64,000 nucleotides of DNA from Alcanivorax sp. GTDB lineage: Bacteria; Pseudomonadota; Gammaproteobacteria; Pseudomonadales; Alcanivoracaceae. Position 1 is the stretch's first letter. Each line of letters starts with the position of its first letter. The notes under the pieces were generated by a model. The model searched no databases. It saw only the letters and a program-made list of their open reading frames with translations, and was not told the DNA's origin. The position numbers were made by a program, and so were the translations under genes. The DNA is taken from contig JAKUPL010000003.1 of NCBI GenBank assembly GCA_022449455.1, forward strand, positions 1 to 64,000. Reading direction: 5' to 3'. This document shows, in pieces, positions 20,863-31,993 of this stretch.

Positions 20863-21747
20863 TCAGGCGTTGTCCGCCAGCTCCGCCAGCGGAGCCCCGG
20901 TCAGATTGGCCAGCACCCGGTGCAGCGTGTCGCGCAGTTGCTGGCGCTCCACGATCATGTCGATGGCGCCGTGCTCAAGCAGGAACTCGCTGCGCTGGAA
21001 GCCTTCCGGCAATTTCTGGCGCACGGTCTGCTCGATCACCCGGGGCCCGGCGAAGCCGATCAGCGCATTGGGCTCGGCCACGTTCAGGTCGCCGAGCATG
21101 GCCAGGGACGCGGACACGCCGCCGTACACCGGGTCGGTGAGCACCGAGATAAACGGCAGACCGGCCTCGCGCAGGCGCTCCAGGGCGGCTGAGGTCTTGG
21201 CCATCTGCATCAGCGAGAACAACGCCTCCTGCATGCGCGCGCCACCGCTGGCGGCGAAGCACACCAGCGGCAGGCGCTGCTCCAGGCACACGTCCACGGC
21301 CCGCACGAAGCGTTCGCCGACCACCGAGCCCATGGAACCGCCCATGAAGCGGAATTCAAACGCCACCGCCACCAGCGGCATGCCGTGCAGCTTGCCCTTC
21401 ATGGCCACCAGGGCGTCTTTTTCCTGGGTGTCCTTCTGGGCCGCGGTAATGCGGTCCTTGTACTTCTTGGAGTCCTTGAACTTGAGGCGATCCACCGGCG
21501 CCAGATCGGCGCCGATCTCACTGGTCTGGCCCTCGTCCAGGAACAGGCGCAGGCGCTTGCGCGCGCCCACGCGCAGGTGGTGGCCGCATTTCGGGCACAC
21601 GTCCTGGTTACGCTCCAGTTCCGGCCGGTACAGCGCGCTGTCGCAGCGCGGGCACTTTCGCCACAGCCCCTCGGGGACGTTGCTGCGCCGGTTTTCCTGG
21701 GTACGGCGCACCGTGGGAAGAATCTTTTCCAGCCAGTTGTTGCTCAT
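20863..21747 (-). CDS. accD: Acetyl-CoA carboxylase carboxyltransferase subunit beta
   Basis: 294 residues. Beta subunit of the carboxyltransferase that makes malonyl-CoA for fatty acid synthesis. The N-terminal four-cysteine zinc ribbon is visible as Cys-Pro-Arg-Cys and Cys-Pro-Lys-Cys about 20 residues apart, and the crotonase-like core follows. The start at Met-Ser-Asn-Asn-Trp (21747) matches the family; the frame stays open to 21894 inside trpA without support. Confidence 0.97.
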   Translation of the reverse strand: MSNNWLEKILPTVRRTQENRRSNVPEGLWRKCPRCDSALYRPELERNQDVCPKCGHHLRVGARKRLRLFLDEGQTSEIGADLAPVDRLKFKDSKKYKDRITAAQKDTQEKDALVAMKGKLHGMPLVAVAFEFRFMGGSMGSVVGERFVRAVDVCLEQRLPLVCFAASGGARMQEALFSLMQMAKTSAALERLREAGLPFISVLTDPVYGGVSASLAMLGDLNVAEPNALIGFAGPRVIEQTVRQKLPEGFQRSEFLLEHGAIDMIVERQQLRDTLHRVLANLTGAPLAELADNA

Positions 21748-21769
21748 CGCTCGAGCCTTTTCCAGATGA

Positions 21770-22576
21770 TCAAAGCTTGTCCATGGCGGCACGCATGTCG
21801 GCGAGGATCTCCGACACGGCCGGAGTAATGGCCATGGGCTCATCGGCGTGGGCGGCCACCTGGTTGACCAGGGCGCTGCCCACCACCACGCCATCGGCCA
21901 CGCGACTCACCGCCTGCGCCGATTGCGCGTCCTTGATACCAAAGCCCACCCCGATCGGCAATTGCGCCAGGTTGCGAATTGTTTCAACCCGCGCGGCCAC
22001 TTCCTCGACATTGAGGCTGGCGGCGCCGGTCACGCCTTTCAGGGACACGTAATACAGGTAGCCGCTGGCGGCCTCGGCGATGCGCGCGATGCGCGCCTCG
22101 GTGGTGGTGGGTGCCACCAGGAAGATCAGGTCGATGCCCCGTTCCTTGAACAGGGGTCCGATCTCGTCGCACTCCTCCGGCGGCAGATCCACCAGCAGCA
22201 CGCCGTCCACGCCCACTTCGACGCAGGTTTCCGCGAAGCGCTCGTAACCCATGATTTCCACCGGGTTGAGGTAACCCATCAGCACCACCGGGGTTTGATC
22301 GTCGCCCCGGCGGAACTCGCGCACCATGGCGAGCACGTCGCGCAGGCCGGTGCCGGCGGCCAGCGCCCGTTCGCAGGCCTTCTGGATCACCGGGCCGTCG
22401 GCCATGGGATCGGAGAACGGCACGCCCAGCTCGATCACGTCGGCGCCGGCCTCCACCATGGCGTGCATCAGCGGCACCGTCACTTCCAGGCCCGGGTCGC
22501 CGGCGGTGATGAAGGGAATCAGGGCCTTGCGCTGTTTTTCCTTGAGCTGCGCGAAGGTGGTTTCAATACGACTCAT
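21770..22576 (-). CDS. trpA: Tryptophan synthase alpha chain
   Basis: 268 residues, TIM barrel. Cleaves indole-3-glycerol phosphate to indole and glyceraldehyde 3-phosphate; indole passes through a tunnel to TrpB. Catalytic Glu in [11 protein letters not shown] and Asp in Leu-Leu-Val-Asp-Leu-Pro are present. It follows trpB by 22 bases. The trp genes are split here: trpF-B-A without trpE, D or C. Confidence 0.97.
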   Translation of the reverse strand: MSRIETTFAQLKEKQRKALIPFITAGDPGLEVTVPLMHAMVEAGADVIELGVPFSDPMADGPVIQKACERALAAGTGLRDVLAMVREFRRGDDQTPVVLMGYLNPVEIMGYERFAETCVEVGVDGVLLVDLPPEECDEIGPLFKERGIDLIFLVAPTTTEARIARIAEAASGYLYYVSLKGVTGAASLNVEEVAARVETIRNLAQLPIGVGFGIKDAQSAQAVSRVADGVVVGSALVNQVAAHADEPMAITPAVSEILADMRAAMDKL

Positions 22577-22598
22577 GATGCCTTGCTCTCCCCGATCC

Positions 22599-23828
22599 TC
22601 AGAAGTTGATGCCGTCGATTTCGGCCACCGTCAAAATGTCCTTGTCGCCGCGACCGGACAGATTGACGACGATGTCCTGGTCCTTGCCCAGGGTGGGCGC
22701 CAGCTTGCGGGCATAAGCCAGGGCGTGGGCGGATTCCAGCGCCGGCATGATGCCCTCCACCCGGGTCAGCTCGCGGAAGGCGGCCAGCGCCTCGTTGTCG
22801 TCGGCGGACACATAATTGACCCGGCCGATGTCCTTGAGCCAGGCGTGTTCCGGGCCCACGCCCGGGTAGTCCAGACCGGCGGAGACCGAGTGCGTCTCGA
22901 TGATCTGACCGTTGTCGTCTTCCATCAGGTAGGTGCGGTTGCCGTGCAGCACGCCCGGGCGGCCCACGCTCAGCGGCGCCGCGTGGCGGCCGGTGTCGAC
23001 GCCGTCGCCGGCGGCTTCCACGCCGTACATGGCCACGCCTTCATCATTGAGGAAGGGGTGGAACAGACCGATGGCGTTGGAACCGCCGCCCACGCAGGCC
23101 ACCAGGGCGTCCGGCAGCTTGCCGGCCTGGGCCAGGCTCTGCTCGCGGGCTTCGCGACCGATCACCGACTGGAAGTCACGCACCAGCATCGGGTACGGGT
23201 GCGGGCCGGCCACGGTGCCGATGATGTAGAAGGTGTCGTCCACGTTGGTGACCCAGTCACGCATGGCCTCGTTCATGGCGTCCTTGAGGGTGCGCGATCC
23301 GGAGGTCACCGGCACCACCTCGGCGCCCAGCAACTTCATGCGGTAGACATTGAGCCGCTGGCGGCGGATGTCTTCCTCGCCCATGAACACGTGGCACTCC
23401 AGGCCCAGCCGCGCGGCCACGGTGGCCGAGGCCACGCCGTGCTGGCCGGCGCCGGTTTCCGCGATCACCCGCTTCTTGCCCATGTGCTTGGCGAGCAGCG
23501 CCTGGCCGATGGTGTTGTTCACCTTGTGGGCGCCGGTGTGGTTGAGGTCCTCACGCTTGAGCCAGATGCGCGCGCCGCCCAACTGTTCGGTCCATCGCTC
23601 GGCCAGGTACAGCGGCGAGGGACGGCCCACGTAGTGCGCCAGGTCGTAATCGAAGTCGGCCTGGAATTGCGGGTCGTCCTTGAGCCGGCGGTACATGGTT
23701 TCCAGCTCGTCCAGGGCGGCCATCAGGGTCTCGGAGACGAAGCGTCCGCCGAACCGCCCGAAATGCCCCCGTGCGTCGGGGAAAGCCCCGTAGTCCGGGG
23801 TTTGAGTGCTGTCAGGACGTTGAGTCAC
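22599..23828 (-). CDS. trpB: Tryptophan synthase beta chain
   Basis: 409 residues. PLP enzyme condensing indole and serine. The PLP lysine is in [10 protein letters not shown] near residue 100, and the Gly-Gly-Gly-Ser-Asn phosphate-binding loop is near residue 245. It lies between trpF and trpA on the minus strand; a 64-base gap separates it from trpF. Confidence 0.97.
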   Translation of the reverse strand: MTQRPDSTQTPDYGAFPDARGHFGRFGGRFVSETLMAALDELETMYRRLKDDPQFQADFDYDLAHYVGRPSPLYLAERWTEQLGGARIWLKREDLNHTGAHKVNNTIGQALLAKHMGKKRVIAETGAGQHGVASATVAARLGLECHVFMGEEDIRRQRLNVYRMKLLGAEVVPVTSGSRTLKDAMNEAMRDWVTNVDDTFYIIGTVAGPHPYPMLVRDFQSVIGREAREQSLAQAGKLPDALVACVGGGSNAIGLFHPFLNDEGVAMYGVEAAGDGVDTGRHAAPLSVGRPGVLHGNRTYLMEDDNGQIIETHSVSAGLDYPGVGPEHAWLKDIGRVNYVSADDNEALAAFRELTRVEGIMPALESAHALAYARKLAPTLGKDQDIVVNLSGRGDKDILTVAEIDGINF

Positions 23829-23892
23829 CTGTTGCTCCTTGGGTTCATGGTGCCTGATATCTTGCCTGAACCGCCCGGCGCGGGCGTCACGG

Positions 23893-24537
23893 TCAGGCCT
23901 TCGCGGCGCGGATGAACGCGGTCACCGCGCGCGGGTCCTTGATGCCGCCACGGCGGCGGCCATCCTCGCCGAACGCTTCCACCCCGCCGCTCACGTCCAC
24001 CGCCCACGGCCGCACGGCGCGCACCGCCCCGGCCACGTTGTCCGGGTCCAGCCCGCCGGCCAGGATCAGCGGCAGGGCCAGATCGCCGGGCAGCCGGGAC
24101 CAGTCGAAGCGTTCGCCGGTGCCGCCGGGCACGCCGGGTACGTAGCTGTCCACCAGCAGGCCCCGGGCGCCGGCGGCGGCGTAGCGCTCCGCCTCGGCGG
24201 CCGGATCGGCGCCATCGCGCATGCGCAGCGCCTTGATCCAGGGCCGCCGGAACGCGGCGCCGTATTCCGGCGTTTCGTCACCGTGGAATTGCAGCAGGTC
24301 CAGGGGCACCTGGTCGAGGAGAGCGGCGACGGCGTCCGGCGCCGCGTCCACGAACAGACCCACGGTGGTCACCAGCGGCGGCAGCGCGGCGACGATGGCG
24401 GCGGCCTGGTGGGGCGTCACGTAACGGGGACTGGCCGGATGAAAGACCAGGCCGATGGCATCGGCTCCGGCGAGAGCGGCCTGCTGGCCGTCCTCGGGGC
24501 GGGTGATGCCGCAGATTTTGACCCGGGGTGTGTTCAT
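23893..24537 (-). CDS. trpF: Phosphoribosylanthranilate isomerase
   Basis: 214 residues, TIM barrel. Isomerises phosphoribosylanthranilate in tryptophan synthesis. The active-site Cys is in Val-Lys-Ile-Cys-Gly-Ile-Thr near residue 9, and Leu-Gln-Phe-His-Gly-Asp-Glu is conserved near residue 85. The ATG at 24537 (Met-Asn-Thr-Pro-Arg-Val-Lys) fits the family; a longer frame to 24570 is not supported. It lies 37 bases after truA, as in Pseudomonas. Confidence 0.96.
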   Translation of the reverse strand: MNTPRVKICGITRPEDGQQAALAGADAIGLVFHPASPRYVTPHQAAAIVAALPPLVTTVGLFVDAAPDAVAALLDQVPLDLLQFHGDETPEYGAAFRRPWIKALRMRDGADPAAEAERYAAAGARGLLVDSYVPGVPGGTGERFDWSRLPGDLALPLILAGGLDPDNVAGAVRAVRPWAVDVSGGVEAFGEDGRRRGGIKDPRAVTAFIRAAKA

Positions 24538-24574
24538 GCGGTGTCCATCATAGCAGAGCGAAGCGAGCAAGGCG

Positions 24575-25384
24575 TCAATTATGGGCGTCGTTCAGGCCGC
24601 TGAGCCAGAGCGGGCCGAGCGGTTCCCGGGGCAGCGCGAAGCGCTCCGGGTACCCGATGTCCACCAGATAGAGCCCGTAGGGCGGCGCGGTGACACCGCC
24701 CCGGGTGCGATCGCGGGCTTCCAGCACCTCGGCGGCCCACTCCGGCGGCCGGTAGCCGGCACCGATGGTCATCAGCACGCCGGCCATGTTGCGCACCATG
24801 TGCATCAGAAAAGCGTTGGCCTCCACTTCCAGCACGATCATGGCGCCCAGCCGTCGGATTTCGAAGCGGGTCAGGTCCTTGACCGGCGATTTCGCCTGGC
24901 AGTGCACGCTGCGATAGGACGTGAAGTCATGGGTGCCGATCAGATGGCGGCTGGCGGTTACCATGGCGTCCACGTCCAGGGGCCGGTGATTCCAGGTTAC
25001 CTGGCGGCGGAACAGGGCCGGCGGCGTGGCATGGTTGTAGATCACATAGCGATAGCGACGGCGGAAGGCGCTGAAGCGCGCGTGGAAGTCGTCCTCGATG
25101 GGCACCGCCCAGCGGATCGCCGCGTCGTCGGGCAGAAAGCGGTTGCCGCCCATCAGCCAGGCCTTCATGTCGCGGGGCGCGTCGGAGTCAAAATGGCAGA
25201 CCTGCCCGGTGGCGTGCACGCCGGTGTCGGTGCGCCCGGCGCAGATCAATGTCACCGGATGGTCGGCCACCCGCGACAGCGCCTTTTCCACTTCCTCCTG
25301 CACCGTGCGCACGCCCGGTTGCTGGGTCTGCCAGCCGTGAAAACCGCTGCCGTCGTACTCCACCGCCACCGCGATCCGCGCCAT
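24575..25384 (-). CDS. truA: tRNA pseudouridine(38-40) synthase
   Basis: 269 residues. Modifies U38-40 in the anticodon arm of tRNAs. The catalytic Asp is in Ala-Gly-Arg-Thr-Asp-Thr-Gly-Val-His near residue 53, and the N-terminal [12 protein letters not shown] block is intact. The ATG at 25384 is selected since the family begins close to this block. A strong hairpin separates it from fimV, so the truA-trp block probably has its own promoter. Confidence 0.96.
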   Translation of the reverse strand: MARIAVAVEYDGSGFHGWQTQQPGVRTVQEEVEKALSRVADHPVTLICAGRTDTGVHATGQVCHFDSDAPRDMKAWLMGGNRFLPDDAAIRWAVPIEDDFHARFSAFRRRYRYVIYNHATPPALFRRQVTWNHRPLDVDAMVTASRHLIGTHDFTSYRSVHCQAKSPVKDLTRFEIRRLGAMIVLEVEANAFLMHMVRNMAGVLMTIGAGYRPPEWAAEVLEARDRTRGGVTAPPYGLYLVDIGYPERFALPREPLGPLWLSGLNDAHN

Positions 25385-25410
25385 AAGGAATCCGCAACGC
25401 CTGCTCAAAG

Positions 25411-25446
25411 AAAAGGGGGCGATACCTTAAGGTATCGCCCCCTTTC
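25411..25446 (-). terminator. Intrinsic terminator after fimV
   Basis: A perfect 15-base inverted repeat (25412-25426 and 25431-25445) around TTAA, followed on the minus strand by a TTTTCTTT tract. It lies 16 bases past the fimV stop and upstream of truA. Confidence 0.9.
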
Positions 25447-25461
25447 GCACCAGTCTCGGGC

Positions 25462-28400
25462 TCAGCTTACCCGGGACAACAGCTCTCGGGCCTCGCCCTG
25501 CTGTTCCTCGCTGCCCTCGCTGAGCACCTCGTTGAGGATGTCGCGGGCCCCTTCCGCATCGCCCATGTCGATGTAGGCGCGGGCCAGGTCCAGCTTGGTG
25601 GCGTTTTCATCGGTTTCGCCCAGGAAGCCGAAATCGTCGTCATCGCCGAGCATGTCATCGTCCTCGCCGGTGGCGGCCGGCGGGTCACCGGCCACGGTGT
25701 CACGCGGAGCCGGAGTGGCGCTGTCCGGCGTGGCGACGCCCGGCGCTTCCGGTTCGTCGTCCTCGTTGAACGCCAGAGTGGTGTCTCCGGCACGGTCCTC
25801 GGGGGCGTCGTCGTCGCTCAGGTCCAGGTCGTCCAGGGAAAGGTCCAGGTCCTCCACCTCGGTGCGCGGCCGGTCCTCGTCCAGGGTAAGGCCGGCCAGG
25901 GTGGTCTCATCCCGGTCCGCTTCGCCCAGCTCAACGTCCAGGTCATCCAGTTCCAGGTCGCCCAGATCGTCGTCGGTCACGGTCTCGCGGGCCTGGCCGT
26001 CGGCGCCGTCCAGAGCGGCGAGCTCTTCCTCGGTGAACGACACGTCCTGATCGTCCTCCAGGGAAAACTCGAAGCTTTCGTCCTCGGCCTCGAGAGACGT
26101 CGCTTCCGCGGTATAGGGCGACTCGCTCTCCACGTTGGTGGTCGGCGTCTCGCTGCCGGTGGCGGAGAAATCCAGGTCCTCCAGGTCCAGCGTGTCCTCT
26201 TCCAGGGACGGCCCCCGGTCGGCAACCGCGGGATCGGCGGCGGGCTCGTCATCGAGCTGGAAGTCGAAGTCTTCCAGCTCCAGGGTATCCTCATCGTCGG
26301 CGGGGCGAGCGGCGTACGCCGGGTCGCCGTAGGACTGGCCGCCCAGGGTGCTTTCGTCGGAGTCGGACAGGTCCGAGGCCAGATCCAGCTCCAGATCGTC
26401 CAGGGACAGTTCCTCTTCCGGCTCCCCGTCTTCTTCCGGATCGTCGGCGATGGCGGCGAAGGTCTGATCGTCGTCGCCGTCGAAGGCTTCACCCGGATCG
26501 CCACCGAGGCGCTTGATGGCCGCGTCCACGGCCACGCTGGTACCGGCGAACATGGCGGCCTGCTGCTTGAAGCCGCTGTCGTCGTTCATTTCGCGCAGCA
26601 GTTCCAGCAAACGGATTTTCAGGTCCGCCCGTTCCGGCGCCTGGTTGATTTCGTGGCGCAGAAAGTCCACCGCCTGCGGGTACTGGCCATAGGCCACGTA
26701 GACGTCGGCGCGCTCCATGGGGTCCATGGTGTCGTCGTCCAGGTCGTCCTGCAGCGCCGCCGCGTGATCCGCCTCCGGCTCGTCGCGCTCCGCCATCAGC
26801 GGGGTCTCATCGAAGCCGCCGTCGTCATCGTCGGACCGTGGCGCCCGGTCGTCGTCACCGCCATCGCCACCGTCCCGGCGCCGGCGCACGGCCAGCAGCA
26901 ACAACAGCAGCAGCACCAGCAGGGCCGCGCCGATGTAGAGCAGGTTGTTCATCACCGTGTCGATCAGGCTGTCGAGGAAACCGCCCTGCTCGCCGGCACC
27001 GGTGTCGGCCACCGCAGCAGGCGCGGCCTTCCGTTCACCGTTGTCGGCGCCGGAGGCGTTACCGCCGTTGCCGTCCGCCTGGCCGGCGGCGGCCTGCCGC
27101 TCAGCGGCCTGATTGGCATCGGTCTGATTCGTGTCAGTCGGATTCGCGTCGGCCTGATCCAGGTCCCCGTCGGTGTCGGCGCCACCGGCCGTGCCGGCGG
27201 TTTCGCCGTTCGGGCCCACCGCGCCGTCGCCGATGCCACCGTCCGGTTCCACCGGCATCGGCGTGGCCGGCTGCTCCAGCAGTTGCGGATCGATGTCCGC
27301 GCCCTGCTCCTCGCCAAGCCGGCGCAGTTCGTCCTGCAAGGCGGCGATTTTCTCGTTGCGCAGTTCCAGCAGCCGCTGGCTGGTGGTCACCTGGGCGTCC
27401 AGGTCGCCGATGCGGCTGCGCAGTTCGTCATTTTCCCGGCGCAGGCTGTCCAGGTTCTCGTCGCGGATCGCCAGCTCGTTTTGCAAGGCGGCGGTGTTGG
27501 CCTGGCCGCCGCCCTGGCTGCCGGTGGCATCGCCGTCCTGTACACCGTCGGTGCTGTCCGGGGTCACCAGGGTGACCCGGCCGTCGCCGTCGGCGCCATC
27601 GACCGGCGCGCTGGCGGTGTCCCGGCCGGTGGCGTCCACCGGCGCCGGTTCGGGGGTGCCGGCACGCTGCTGACGCAGGCGCTGCCATTCCTGATTCTGG
27701 GTGGCCACCCGGGCCAGGGCGTCGCCGTTCGACAGGCGGCGCACCTGGTCGCCATCGGGAAGACGCAGCACGGCGCCTTCGCGGACCAGATTCACGTTGT
27801 CGTTGATAAAGGCGTCCGGATTGCTCTCCTGGATCGCCAGCATCATCTGCTGCACGGACACATCGGTGCCCGGGCGGGTGCGGTCGGCGATGCGCCACAG
27901 GGTGTCGGACGCGCGCACCCGGTAGGTGTCCGGGCTGGCGCGGGAAGCGGTGGAAGAGGACGCCGGCGCCGCCGGGCCCGGCTCGGAACCCCGGGCCGGC
28001 GCCGGTCGCGGCTGCGGTGCCCGGTCCGGTGGTGGTTGGGCGGAACGCCGCTGCCGCGGAGCGGGCGGCGCGCTTTGCGCGCTGGAGGGCGCGGCCTGTG
28101 GACGCTCGGCGGCGCGCGGCGGGGCTTCGCTGCGGGCCGGGTTCACCGGGGCGCCGCGATCGGCGTAGCTGGGCGGGTCCAGCAACACCGTGTATTCGCG
28201 CATCAGCCGGCCGGTGGGCCAGAGAAATTCCACCAGGAAATCCAGATAGGGTTCGCGCACCGGCTGCTCGGAGGTGATGCGCAACTGGCCGGCATCGCCG
28301 TCCAGAGTGACCTGGAACTCCAGATCATTGAGGAAGTAGCTGCGTTCCACGCCGGCGGCGTCGAACTGCTCCTGGGACGCCAGCTCGACCAGAATCTGCT

Positions 28401-28557
28401 CCCGGGACAGATCGCCCAGGTCCTGCAGTTGCACGGTCATGTCCAGGGGCTCGTTGAGATAGGAGTTCAGCTGATACTCCCCTACCCCCAGTGCAGCCGA
28501 CATCCCCGGCGCCAGCGTCGCCAGAGTGATAAAGCCTATCCCAACTTTTCGGAGCAT
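25462..28557 (-). CDS. fimV: FimV/HubP-type polar hub protein
   Basis: 1031 residues. A signal peptide (about 1-23) precedes the periplasmic FimV N-terminal domain. A LysM peptidoglycan-binding domain (about 210-270) follows, then a coiled coil (about 355-415), one membrane helix (about 580-600), a very acidic repeat-rich cytosolic part (Asp/Glu with Leu-Asp-Leu-Glu blocks) and the C-terminal FimV TPR motif (about 985-1030). FimV/HubP organise pole-located machines such as type IV pili and chemosensory arrays. ATG at 28557 is preferred over the adjacent TTG at 28560; AAAGGG precedes it. Confidence 0.93.
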   Translation of the reverse strand: MLRKVGIGFITLATLAPGMSAALGVGEYQLNSYLNEPLDMTVQLQDLGDLSREQILVELASQEQFDAAGVERSYFLNDLEFQVTLDGDAGQLRITSEQPVREPYLDFLVEFLWPTGRLMREYTVLLDPPSYADRGAPVNPARSEAPPRAAERPQAAPSSAQSAPPAPRQRRSAQPPPDRAPQPRPAPARGSEPGPAAPASSSTASRASPDTYRVRASDTLWRIADRTRPGTDVSVQQMMLAIQESNPDAFINDNVNLVREGAVLRLPDGDQVRRLSNGDALARVATQNQEWQRLRQQRAGTPEPAPVDATGRDTASAPVDGADGDGRVTLVTPDSTDGVQDGDATGSQGGGQANTAALQNELAIRDENLDSLRRENDELRSRIGDLDAQVTTSQRLLELRNEKIAALQDELRRLGEEQGADIDPQLLEQPATPMPVEPDGGIGDGAVGPNGETAGTAGGADTDGDLDQADANPTDTNQTDANQAAERQAAAGQADGNGGNASGADNGERKAAPAAVADTGAGEQGGFLDSLIDTVMNNLLYIGAALLVLLLLLLLAVRRRRDGGDGGDDDRAPRSDDDDGGFDETPLMAERDEPEADHAAALQDDLDDDTMDPMERADVYVAYGQYPQAVDFLRHEINQAPERADLKIRLLELLREMNDDSGFKQQAAMFAGTSVAVDAAIKRLGGDPGEAFDGDDDQTFAAIADDPEEDGEPEEELSLDDLELDLASDLSDSDESTLGGQSYGDPAYAARPADDEDTLELEDFDFQLDDEPAADPAVADRGPSLEEDTLDLEDLDFSATGSETPTTNVESESPYTAEATSLEAEDESFEFSLEDDQDVSFTEEELAALDGADGQARETVTDDDLGDLELDDLDVELGEADRDETTLAGLTLDEDRPRTEVEDLDLSLDDLDLSDDDAPEDRAGDTTLAFNEDDEPEAPGVATPDSATPAPRDTVAGDPPAATGEDDDMLGDDDDFGFLGETDENATKLDLARAYIDMGDAEGARDILNEVLSEGSEEQQGEARELLSRVS

Positions 28558-28684
28558 CAATCGAACCCTTTACTTATTATGCCGTCTGTAATCCCGTCCC
28601 CGCTCAGAGGCCCCACGCCCGGATTTTGCAGGATATTGGGCACACCACCTAGAAACTGTGTCACATAATCCCGCTAAGTATTCA

Positions 28685-29704
28685 TTACAGATAGTCTTTT
28701 ATCAACTTCTCCACCAGCAGCACCGCGTTGTACGCCGCGCCGGTCTTGATGTTGTCCGCCACCGTCCAGAAACTCAGCGCGCCCTGGCCGTCGATATCCT
28801 CGCGCACCCGCGCCAGCCGCACCCCCAGGTCGCCGCGGATCTGCGTGACCGGCGAGGCGCTGCCGGCGTCCTCGCCGCCTTCGTCCATCTGCAGGCCGGG
28901 CGCCCGGTCCCAGCAGGCCTCCGCCTGGGCCAGGCCCAGCGGCAGGGTGCCCTGCACGGTGACGGTCTGGGCGATACCGTGGAACACCGGCACCTGCACG
29001 CAGCTTACGTCCACCGCCAGTTGTGGCTGCCCGAGCACGCGCCGGCTCTCCAGCATCAGTTTCAGTTCCTCACTGGTGTAGCCGTTGTCCTGCAGGCGGC
29101 CGGCCACCGGCAGCAGGTTGAACGCGTGCTGGGCGTCGCCGCCCTCCTCCGCGTCCAGCCCGTTGAGCAGACGGGCGCTCTGACGGGCCAGCCGCTCCAC
29201 GCCGTTGCGGCCGGCGGCGGAGGCGCCCTGCAGCTGGGTCACCGAGACCCGCAGCAGGTCGCCCAGCTCCAGCAGCGGCTTGAGGGCCAGCAGCAGCTGT
29301 ACCGTGGCGGCGTCCGGCGCGGCCACGATGTTGCGCTCCCGGGCGGCGCCCAGCTGTTCGTCATTGACACCCGCCGCCACCAGCGGCACGTCCGGCTCGT
29401 AGCGGAACGCCGGCGACAGATCCAGCACCAGCGCGCCGGCTTCCGCGGCCTTCGGCGCCAGTTCCTGGGACACCCGGGCACCGGCGGCGAACACCGCCAG
29501 CTGCACCCGGGAAAAATCGAAGTCCCCGGCTTTCTCCACCTTCAGGTTACGCTTACCGAACCTCAGGCTTTTGCCCAGGCTGTTGTCGGAGGCCAGAACG
29601 AACAACTCGCCGACCGGAAGCTTCCGGTCGGCGAGCAGTTCGAGAAAGGCCTCGCCTACCAGGCCGGTGGCTCCCACCACGGCCAGATCGACGGTGCTTG
29701 TCAT
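28685..29704 (-). CDS. usg: Usg-like protein, aspartate-semialdehyde dehydrogenase paralogue without catalytic Cys
   Basis: 339 residues with the Asd fold: N-terminal Gly-Ala-Thr-Gly-Leu-Val-Gly nucleotide loop and C-terminal dimerisation domain. At the site where active Asd has Pro-Asn-Cys-Ser-Thr this protein reads Pro130-Asp-Ala132-Ala-Thr134, so the nucleophilic Cys is gone. It matches the usg-type paralogue that follows asd in Pseudomonas. Its start codon shares one base with the TGA of asd, so the two are translationally coupled. Function unknown. Confidence 0.88.
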   Translation of the reverse strand: MTSTVDLAVVGATGLVGEAFLELLADRKLPVGELFVLASDNSLGKSLRFGKRNLKVEKAGDFDFSRVQLAVFAAGARVSQELAPKAAEAGALVLDLSPAFRYEPDVPLVAAGVNDEQLGAARERNIVAAPDAATVQLLLALKPLLELGDLLRVSVTQLQGASAAGRNGVERLARQSARLLNGLDAEEGGDAQHAFNLLPVAGRLQDNGYTSEELKLMLESRRVLGQPQLAVDVSCVQVPVFHGIAQTVTVQGTLPLGLAQAEACWDRAPGLQMDEGGEDAGSASPVTQIRGDLGVRLARVREDIDGQGALSFWTVADNIKTGAAYNAVLLVEKLIKDYL

Positions 29705-30816
29705 CAGTGCTCCAGCAAAATACGCAGCATCCGGCGCAGCGGCTCGGCGGCGCCCCACAGAAGCTGGTCGCCCACGGTGAAGGCGTTCAGGTATTCACCG
29801 CCCATATTGAGCTTGCGCAGACGGCCAACGGGTACCGTCAGGGTACCGGTGACGGCGGTCGGCGTCAGGTCACGCAGGGTGGCCTCTTTCTCGTTGGGCA
29901 CCACTTTCACCCAATCGTTGGCCTGACCGACCAGATCGTATACCTCGTCCAGGGGCACGTCCCGGGTCAGTTTCACGGTGAGCGCCTGGGCGTGGCAGCG
30001 CATGGCGCCGATGCGCACGCAGGTGCCGTCCAGCGGAATCGGCTGGTCGCCGCGACCGAGGATCTTGTTGGTCTCGGCCTGGGCTTTCCATTCTTCCTTG
30101 CTCTGGCCGTTGTCCATTTCCTTGTCGATCCAGGGCAGCAGGGAGCCGGCCAGCGGAAAGCCGAAGTGCTCGTGGGGCAGGCCCTTGCCGCGCATGGTGG
30201 TGGCCACCTGGCGGTCGATGTCGAGAATGGCGCTGGCCGGATTGGCCAGCTGTTCGGCCACGTCACCGTGGATGGCACCCATCTGCGCGATCAGTTCGCG
30301 CATGTTCTGGGCGCCGGCGCCGGAGGCCGCCTGGTAGGTCTGGGCGCTGGCCCACTCCACCAGACCGGCGTTGAACAGGCCGCCCAGGGCCATCAGCATC
30401 AGGCTCACGGTGCAGTTGCCGCCGATGAAATCGGTGACGCCCTGATCCAGCGCCTGGTCGATCACCTGGCGGTTGACCGGGTCCAGCACGATCACGCTGT
30501 TGTCGGCCATGCGCAGCGCCGAGGCCGCGTCGATCCAGTGGCCTTTCCAACCCGCTTCACGCAGCTTGGGGTAGACCTCGTTGGTGTAGTCGCCGCCCTG
30601 GCAGGTGACGATCACGTCCAGTTGCTTGAGTTCGTCGATGCTCTTGGCGTCGCCGAGCACCGGAATGTCCTTGCCCACGTCCGGGCCCTGCTGGCCCACC
30701 TGGGAGGTGGAGAAAAACACCGGCTCGATGTCGTTGAAATCGTTTTCCGCGCGCATGCGGTCCATCAGTACGGAACCGACCATGCCACGCCAGCCGACAA
30801 AACCGACTTTCTTCAT
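29704..30816 (-). CDS. asd: Aspartate-semialdehyde dehydrogenase
   Basis: 370 residues. Reduces aspartyl phosphate to aspartate semialdehyde, leading to lysine, methionine, threonine and diaminopimelate. The catalytic Cys is in Gly-Gly-Asn-Cys-Thr-Val near residue 135, and the N-terminal [11 protein letters not shown] loop is typical of the gammaproteobacterial type. It lies 69 bases after leuB, on the same strand. Confidence 0.97.
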   Translation of the reverse strand: MKKVGFVGWRGMVGSVLMDRMRAENDFNDIEPVFFSTSQVGQQGPDVGKDIPVLGDAKSIDELKQLDVIVTCQGGDYTNEVYPKLREAGWKGHWIDAASALRMADNSVIVLDPVNRQVIDQALDQGVTDFIGGNCTVSLMLMALGGLFNAGLVEWASAQTYQAASGAGAQNMRELIAQMGAIHGDVAEQLANPASAILDIDRQVATTMRGKGLPHEHFGFPLAGSLLPWIDKEMDNGQSKEEWKAQAETNKILGRGDQPIPLDGTCVRIGAMRCHAQALTVKLTRDVPLDEVYDLVGQANDWVKVVPNEKEATLRDLTPTAVTGTLTVPVGRLRKLNMGGEYLNAFTVGDQLLWGAAEPLRRMLRILLEH

Positions 30817-30885
30817 TGAGTCTTTTCTCCCGAAGGGCCCGGCCCTTCATTGCGATGGATGAACGGGGTGGCGATCACTTCGCGG

Positions 30886-31962
30886 TCAACCGTTGGCCAA
30901 GGCCTCGGCGACGGCGGCGCCCATTTCCCCGGTGCTCACTTTGCGGCTGCCCTCGGTGTGAATATCCGCGGTTCGCAGTCCCTGATCCAGCACCTTTTCC
31001 ACCGCCGCCTCGATGGCGTCGGCCACATCGCCGCGCTGCAGGCTGTAGCGCATCAGCATGGCCAGCGACATGATCGTGGCCAGCGGGTTGGCGATGCCCT
31101 GCCCGGCGATGTCCGGCGCCGAGCCGTGGCAGGGTTCGTACAGGCCCTTGCGGTTTTCGTCCAGGGACGCGGAGGGCAGCATGCCGATGGAGCCGGTGAG
31201 CATGGCGGCTTCATCGGACAGAATGTCACCGAACAGATTGCCGGTGACGATCACATCGAATTGCTTGGGCGCGCGCACCAGCTGCATGGCGGCGTTGTCC
31301 ACGTACATGTGCGACAGCTCGATCTCCGGGTAAGCCTTGGCCTCCTCGGTGACCACTTCCTTCCACAGTTCGGTGACTTCCAGCACGTTGGCCTTGTCCA
31401 CCGAGCACACGCGCTTGCCGCGCTGCATGGCCAGGTCGAAGGCGACCCGGGCGATGCGCTTCATTTCGGATTCGGTGTAAACGTAGGTATTGAAGCCCAC
31501 CCGCTCACCGTTTTCTTCCTTGATGCCGCGCGGCTGGCCGAAGTAGATGCCGCCGGTGAGCTCGCGCACGATCAGGATGTCGAGCCCGGACACCACTTCC
31601 GGCTTGAGGCTGGAGGCGCCGGCCAGTTGCGGGAACAGAATGGCCGGGCGCAGGTTGGCGAACAGGCCGAGCGACGAACGCAGTCGCAGCAGGCCGCGCT
31701 CCGGTCGCTTGTCGCGCTCCAGGGTGTCCCACTTGGGCCCGCCGATGCTGCCGAACAGGATGGCGTCGGCGGCGCGCGCTTTCTCCAGGGTACCCTCGGG
31801 CAGCGGATCGCCCTCGGCGTCGCAGGCGGCCCCGCCCACCAGACCGTGGTCCAGCTCGATGTCCAGACCGAAGCGGGCCTGGGCGGCGTCCAGCACGCGC
31901 AGGGCTTCGTCCACGATTTCCGGGCCAATCCCGTCGCCGGGCAATACCAGAATACGGCTCAT
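30886..31962 (-). CDS. leuB: 3-isopropylmalate dehydrogenase
   Basis: 358 residues. Oxidative decarboxylation of 3-isopropylmalate in leucine synthesis with NAD. It starts Leu-Pro-Gly-Asp-Gly-Ile-Gly-Pro-Glu; the metal-binding Asp residues lie in the Gly-Asp-Ile-Leu-Ser-Asp-Glu-Ala-Ala segment near 228, and His-Gly-Ser-Ala-Pro-Asp-Ile-Ala-Gly is near 278. It is separated from leuD by a lipoprotein gene. Confidence 0.97.
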   Translation of the reverse strand: MSRILVLPGDGIGPEIVDEALRVLDAAQARFGLDIELDHGLVGGAACDAEGDPLPEGTLEKARAADAILFGSIGGPKWDTLERDKRPERGLLRLRSSLGLFANLRPAILFPQLAGASSLKPEVVSGLDILIVRELTGGIYFGQPRGIKEENGERVGFNTYVYTESEMKRIARVAFDLAMQRGKRVCSVDKANVLEVTELWKEVVTEEAKAYPEIELSHMYVDNAAMQLVRAPKQFDVIVTGNLFGDILSDEAAMLTGSIGMLPSASLDENRKGLYEPCHGSAPDIAGQGIANPLATIMSLAMLMRYSLQRGDVADAIEAAVEKVLDQGLRTADIHTEGSRKVSTGEMGAAVAEALANG

Positions 31963-31993
31963 CCAAATTCCTTAAACTATTGATTCACCCTGC

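Noticed and set aside
21748-21894. Longer accD reading frame
   Set aside because: It runs into trpA; the family start Met-Ser-Asn-Asn-Trp at 21747 is clear.
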